In this document: one piece after another, positions 60,230 to 64,000 of the stretch
Numbering within the stretch: the first letter of the stretch is position 1
How the letters are laid out: each line of letters starts with the position of its first letter
NCBI GenBank assembly: GCA_000818095.1
Contig: CP009416.1
Location: 383,501 to 447,500, forward strand
From: Jeotgalibacillus malaysiensis
Lineage (GTDB): Bacteria; Bacillota; Bacilli; Bacillales; Jeotgalibacillaceae
Direction: 5' to 3'
Length of the DNA: 64,000 nucleotides
Translations under genes and position numbers: made by a program
The notes under the pieces: model-generated
Told to the model about the DNA's origin: nothing
What the model saw: only the letters and a program-made list of their open reading frames with translations
Database searches by the model: none

Positions 60230-60405
60230 ATACATCATCTTTTGCGATATATCTATCAGCTTTTATACTTTTTCACTCACCTCTTGCAGTCATTCAGCCT
60301 GAGGTCCAGTCAGCACGCTGAATTCCTTCATCAATTCACTTTATTCGATCAGCTCCGGACGTTATTCCATCACCTTTTCACTTTTTCAAACTACATCCTC
60401 AACAC
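60230..60405 (-). repeat. 21-bp periodic array E3 (word ATTCGATCAGCTTT), four + 30-bp step + four units
   Basis: On the plus strand units start at 60230, 60251, 60271 or 60272, and 60292; after a 30-bp step they continue at 60322, 60343, 60364 and 60385. Clear copies are ATCTATCAGCTTTT (60251), ATTCGATCAGCT (60343) and ATTCCATCACCTTTT (60364). Two further weak words follow near 60410 and 60422. It lies between convergent genes. The remaining bases of this 377-base gap hold only the hairpin listed next. Confidence 0.8.
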
Positions 60406-60429
60406 CTGCGTTACAGCACCTATTCACTT

Positions 60430-60478
60430 CATGCCCTTAAGAAACTAAAAGCTTTTATGCTTGTGACCTAAGGGCATA
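60430..60478. terminator. Inverted repeat ATGCCCTTA...TAAGGGCAT, possible terminator
   Basis: A 9-10 pair stem with a loop of about 28 bases lies at the end of array E3, 42 bases beyond the LysR stop. The long loop and lack of a clear T run make a terminator role uncertain. Confidence 0.4.
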
Positions 60479-60519
60479 AAGAGCCGGGGGGAACCATCTG
60501 GCAGATATCATTACTCAAT

Positions 60520-61389
60520 CTAATCCCGCCGATACAGCAATCTTAAAAACTCCTTCAGCGCCTTCGTCTGAAAAGCCGATACACTTACTGTAGAGAACGT
60601 CCGTTTATAAGGAAGTCCATCGACCTCAATCACCTTCAGTGTTCCATACTCAATCTCTTTTTGAATCGCAAGCTTTGATAACAGAGTCAGACCCATGCCG
60701 GATTCTACTGCCTGCTTGATCGCCTGTGTGCTGCTGAATGTCAGCATCCGATTCGGCGTCATACCTAGTTGCCTGAAGACGACTTCAGCTGCTTCACGTG
60801 TGCCGGATCCAGGCTCTCTGCAGACCCATAGTTGCTCCTTCAGTTCAGCAGTGCCGGCAAATGTAGCATGACTGTCAGCTGCTCCAACGACCACCATCTC
60901 ATCCTCAGCAAATGCTTCGATGGACAGTGATCTGTTTTCTTTTACATGACCCTCAACAATACCAATATCGAGTTGATTATTTTTCACAAGTTCCACAATG
61001 TGTGCTGTATTGCCGATTGTGACAACAGGCTCAATCTCAGGGAAAAGCTGATGCAGCTCAGCGATCAGTGGCGGCAGGGCATATTCACCAAATGTATAGC
61101 TCGCTCCAATCCTAAGTGGACCTGCCGCATGGTTAGTGAGGTCATACACAATTCGCTGCATTCGCCCATAGAGGCTGGTGATCTCAAGTGCATGCTGATA
61201 GACAACTTCGCCAGCCTGATTCAATCTCACATATTTATTCGTCCGCTCAAGCAGCGTAGCGCCGATCTCTTTTTCAAATGTCTTGATGTGCTGGCTGACT
61301 GCCGATTGTGTCATATGAAGCTACCTGGCCGCCTGTGAAAAGCTCTGATGTTCTGCAACTGCAATAAAAACGGAAAGCTGATGGTCCAT
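60520..61389 (-). pseudogene. LysR-family regulator interrupted by an in-frame TAG
   Basis: The natural start is ATG 61389, behind AAGGACG. The frame reads MDHQLSVFIAVAEHQSFSQAAR, then TAG (61323-61321), then LHMTQSAVSQHIKTFEKEIGATLLERTNKYVRLNQAGEVVYQHA and a full effector domain to 60520. The TAG falls in the recognition part of the helix-turn-helix, where LysR proteins usually have Q, E or K. A CAG to TAG change is the simplest cause. The remaining 264-codon frame from 61314 lacks the first helices. It is divergent from a YeiH-type transporter, a usual target of such regulators (YeiE/CysL-like). Confidence 0.85.
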
Positions 61390-61481
61390 ATTAATCACGT
61401 CCTTCTATCAAAAATACTTATAGTTATTATAATTAATTTTTCTAATCATAAAACGAGGCGTATAGTATAGAATGGGGTGAA

Positions 61482-62477
61482 ATGATGAGTACAAATTCAA
61501 AAACAGCCTGGCTGACAGGTGTATTATTTACATTTTTAATTGCGGGTCTTGGTTATTTTCTTGCGATGGTACCTGGATTTGACCGTGCAGGACAGCTTGC
61601 AGCAGCCATTGTCCTCGCAGTATTTTACAGACAGATCTTTGGATATCCGGATAAACTAAGAAGAGGGATTACCTTTTCAACTAAGCGTCTGCTTCGTGCA
61701 GCGATTGTGCTGTATGGATTGAAGCTGAATATAGAGATTGTGCTGCAGGATGGATTCGGTCTGCTCCTAAGAGATGCAGCAGTCATCATTTTTGCGATTG
61801 CAGCAACAGTCTGGCTTGCGAAAGTCTTCAAAGCGGATAAGGCGATCTCGATGCTTGTTGCTGTTGGAACCGGTGTATGTGGAGCGGCAGCGATTGCAGC
61901 GGTTGCACCGATTTTAAAAGTAAGAGAAAAAGACACGGCAATGAGTGTTGGTATTATTGCGCTGCTTGGAACGGTATTTGCCATTATTTATACGTTATTG
62001 CGTCCCGTGTTACCGTTAACAGATATTGAATACGGCATGTGGGCAGGTCTAAGCCTTCATGAAGTTGCCCATGTGGCACTTGCAGGGGAGCCGGCAGGGG
62101 AAGATGGCCTTGCGATGGCGCTTCTTGCAAAGCTTGGGAGAGTATTCTTACTCATTCCGCTATGCTTTATACTGATGTACTGGATGAACCGGAAGTCAGC
62201 AGAGTCGGCTGAAGCAAAAGTCAGCTTTCCGTGGTTTCTGATCGGGTTTTTACTGATGAGTATTGCAGGGACATATGTGATTGGGTCGGTCATTCCGGTT
62301 TCAACTGAAGTACTGGAGTTTGTATCGAACCTTACAACGTGGCTCCTGACAGCGGCGATGGTCGGACTTGGGCTGAACGTAAGCCTGCAGGATATCCGCA
62401 GCCGTGCGATGAAGCCATTCCTCATCATTTTAGCTGTGTCTGCTGTGCTGTCTGTATGGACATTTTTTGTTGTTTAA
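61482..62477 (+). CDS. YeiH-family putative sulfate exporter (PF03601)
   Basis: 331 residues with about ten membrane segments. IFGYPDKLRRGITFSTKRLLRAAIVLYGLKLNI, VAVGTGVCGAAAIAAVAPILKVREKDTAMSVGIIALLGTVFAIIYTLLRPVL and MVGLGLNVSLQDIRSRAMKPF are hallmarks of the YeiH/UPF0324 family. It is named for a putative role in exporting sulfur compounds, but the substrate is not established. Its divergent LysR regulator is broken, so its expression may now be unregulated. GGGGTGAA precedes the ATG. Confidence 0.9.
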   Translation: MMSTNSKTAWLTGVLFTFLIAGLGYFLAMVPGFDRAGQLAAAIVLAVFYRQIFGYPDKLRRGITFSTKRLLRAAIVLYGLKLNIEIVLQDGFGLLLRDAAVIIFAIAATVWLAKVFKADKAISMLVAVGTGVCGAAAIAAVAPILKVREKDTAMSVGIIALLGTVFAIIYTLLRPVLPLTDIEYGMWAGLSLHEVAHVALAGEPAGEDGLAMALLAKLGRVFLLIPLCFILMYWMNRKSAESAEAKVSFPWFLIGFLLMSIAGTYVIGSVIPVSTEVLEFVSNLTTWLLTAAMVGLGLNVSLQDIRSRAMKPFLIILAVSAVLSVWTFFVV

Positions 62478-62498
62478 CCATTAAAAAGGTAGTAGTTG

Positions 62499-62539
62499 GA
62501 AACCCTGTTCGTTACAATAGACTGAACAGGGTTTTTATT
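62499..62539 (+). terminator. Terminator after the YeiH gene
   Basis: AAACCCTGTTC-GTTACAATAGACT-GAACAGGGTTTTTA, a perfect ten-pair stem with T run. Confidence 0.9.
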
Positions 62540-62561
62540 ATGTTCGAAAGGCAGTGGGGAA

Positions 62562-63347
62562 ATGAACGTTCAGATAGAAGCAGCTCAAAAAATAACTGAA
62601 TCTTTAAAAAAGGATCCTTTAGTTAAAGCAGTGGTGCTGAAGGGTTCGCTTGGAAGAAATGAAGGAGATGAGTTTTCTGATCTTGATTTGTATTGCTTTG
62701 TAGATCCGGAAAAGTCAGATGAATTTTTAGAGAAAAGGGTGGAGCACCTGGCTGTTTACAGACCCATGCTTTTTCACGAAAGTCTCTTTATCATTGCGCC
62801 GCAGATCATTACGGTTTACGATAACCTGCTGCACGTAGACCTTTTTACTGTGACTGAAGAAACGTTTAAAACTACTGATTATTTTACCGTTTTATATGAT
62901 CCGGAAAATATACTTGACCAGTTTAAAGATCTTCAGCATCTCACTTTATCTGCTGAAGAGGCAGAATATCAGGCGTTTGATATTGGCTGGTTTTTATTTC
63001 AATACCGTAAAGCCTGGAATAGAGGCAACGACATTTGGGCAGTAGAGGCCCTGCATTTGATGGCGAAATCTCTGGTGCGAATATTATTACACCGCTACGC
63101 ACCGCACCGTGCCCAGCTTGGAATGAAGGATGCGATGCGATCGCTGCCGGCAGAACCATTACAGGCACTGACTGACATACTTGAAAACATCACACCAAAT
63201 AAACATGAGCAGGCAATGAGAAAAACCGTTGGGCTCATGAAGGCTGAATCCCTATGGCTTGAGAACGCACTAGGAGAAGAGTCTGATGCATATCCATTTA
63301 TCAGGAAAATGATTGAAGTGCTTGATGGGGAGCGTGTCAGTAATTGA
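62562..63347 (+). CDS. Nucleotidyltransferase-domain protein
   Basis: 261 residues. The polymerase-beta-type motif VVLKGSLGRNEGDEFSDLDLYCFV (GS at 28-29, D40, D42) is complete. The C-terminal half is helical (LHLMAKSLVRILLHRYAPHRAQLGMKD), like kanamycin nucleotidyltransferase and related proteins. It may adenylate a small molecule such as an aminoglycoside, but there is no direct support for resistance. It overlaps the start of the next gene, a GNAT. Confidence 0.85.
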   Translation: MNVQIEAAQKITESLKKDPLVKAVVLKGSLGRNEGDEFSDLDLYCFVDPEKSDEFLEKRVEHLAVYRPMLFHESLFIIAPQIITVYDNLLHVDLFTVTEETFKTTDYFTVLYDPENILDQFKDLQHLTLSAEEAEYQAFDIGWFLFQYRKAWNRGNDIWAVEALHLMAKSLVRILLHRYAPHRAQLGMKDAMRSLPAEPLQALTDILENITPNKHEQAMRKTVGLMKAESLWLENALGEESDAYPFIRKMIEVLDGERVSN

Positions 63348-63814
63348 GCAGAGTCAGGCTGGAGCATTATTCAGATGTTTATCAGAAGGACCTGACAAAT
63401 TTTCTTTTGCCAAAAGAGCAGGAGCAGTTTACAACACACCCCGCAGATCAGCTGGCTCGCCTGACAGGAGACCAGACGCCTGTTGTCGTCACGACAGATC
63501 AGAAGGCAGTCGGTTTTTTCATAATGGAGCAGTCAGAGCGCTTAAAGCATTATACAGAAAATGAATCTGCGTATTTGCTGGCGTCCCTATCCATCACAAA
63601 GAGCCATCAGGGAAAAGGCTATGCTAGACAGGCAATGGAATTGCTCCCTGAATGGGTTGGAAAAGAGTTTCCTGGGTGCAATGAAATTGTATTATCAGTC
63701 AATCTGAAGAATGATGCTGCGTTCAGACTATATGAGCGTACAGGTTTTGAAGATACCGGCAGAAGAATTATAGGACCAGTAGGAGAGCAGCGGGTCATGA
63801 GTCTAAAATTATAA
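63344..63814 (+). CDS. GNAT-family N-acetyltransferase
   Basis: 156 residues from a TTG start that overlaps the upstream TGA stop. The acetyl-CoA motif is LASLSITKSHQGKGYARQAMELLPEWVGKEFPGCNEIVLSVNLKNDAAFRLYERTGFEDTGR. Its position directly behind a nucleotidyltransferase suggests a shared modification role, possibly on a small molecule; this is inference. Confidence 0.87.
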   Translation: MSRVRLEHYSDVYQKDLTNFLLPKEQEQFTTHPADQLARLTGDQTPVVVTTDQKAVGFFIMEQSERLKHYTENESAYLLASLSITKSHQGKGYARQAMELLPEWVGKEFPGCNEIVLSVNLKNDAAFRLYERTGFEDTGRRIIGPVGEQRVMSLKL

Positions 63815-63902
63815 TTGATATTTTCCGCTAAAAATGGAACCTTTCTTCTAGTTAACCGTACATATAGTTAGAACATTCAAATTTTATCTAGGGGGCTACA
63901 TA

Positions 63903-64000
63903 ATGGAATTATTTGCAGCGTTATCGATCATTATCCCGATTCTGGTCGTGCTTGCGATTGCGGGAGCAGTTGTCTTCATTTATTACAAAATCCGCTACCG
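63903..64000 (+). CDS. N-terminal fragment of a membrane protein, possibly flotillin-like
   Basis: The frame starts at ATG 63903 behind AGGGGGC and runs off the window. The visible 32 residues form a membrane helix (LFAALSIIIPILVVLAIAGAVVFIYY) followed by KIRYR. An N-terminal hairpin-like helix then a KxRYR boundary is how flotillin FloT/SPFH proteins of Bacillales begin, but too little is seen to be sure. Confidence 0.5.
   Translation, partial: MELFAALSIIIPILVVLAIAGAVVFIYYKIRY

Overview
The window looks like chromosomal DNA of a low-to-moderate GC Gram-positive bacterium of the order Bacillales. The signs are strong AGGAGG-type ribosome binding sites, many GTG/TTG starts, Bacillus-type small families (DUF4083, DUF5316, DUF5392, DUF6440, YwaF, YcsI, YdcZ), a PerR-like box in front of katG and a modAB pair without modC. 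A Planococcaceae/Caryophanaceae member such as Jeotgalibacillus would fit, but that is inference.

Layout. 1-7 kb, mostly minus strand: a partial FAD oxidoreductase, a YwaF-like membrane protein, an RluF-type pseudouridine synthase, katG and trhO. 7-15 kb: an MBL hydrolase, a first IS3-family element, an orphan peptide/glutathione-type binding lipoprotein, a methyltransferase and a second IS3-family element. 15-30 kb: small membrane proteins and lipoproteins, a YcsI hydro-lyase with a cupin remnant, DUF2071, MBL, alpha/beta hydrolase, redoxin, an SDR-like protein, a PAS-GGDEF diguanylate cyclase, VOC, an FAD oxidoreductase, MEDS and GrpB. 30-45 kb: modAB, NUDIX, MOSC, an aminoglycoside 6-adenylyltransferase, a divergent EmrE-like exporter and XRE-cupin regulator, a glutathionyl-hydroquinone-reductase-like protein, a YdcZ-Crp-YdcZ operon and DUF2207. 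45-64 kb: HAD, SelO, TetR with an MFS exporter, threonine aldolase, RDD, GDSL hydrolase, a CdsA-like protein, a DUF2817 peptidase, a PPOX flavoprotein, a nonsense-mutated LysR gene beside a YeiH transporter, a nucleotidyltransferase and GNATs. It is housekeeping and accessory DNA, with no prophage, no CRISPR-Cas and no tRNA or rRNA gene that I can see.

The standout signal is intergenic. Ten gaps between genes hold arrays of a short word repeated almost exactly every 21 bp, separated by about 9 variable bases. The word differs between arrays (GTTCTTAGAAAA, GTTCATGA, TGAYGGTA, GTGACCYGAAA, GCTGATCGAAT, TTGATGGAAT) but all six can be laid on one ten-base frame, roughly G-N-T-N-N-N-N-(G/T/A)-A-A. 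Two architectures recur: about six units without a break, and four units, a step of 29-30 bp, then four or more units. Seven of the ten arrays lie between convergent genes, and the other three lie downstream of a gene. One array has been split by an IS3 element and one sits inside a pair of 26-bp inverted repeats. I do not recognise this as a described repeat class.

There is also a small crop of decaying genes: a LysR regulator with an in-frame amber codon, a DUF4177-like gene stopped at codon 3, a frameshifted small membrane protein and a cupin without a start codon.
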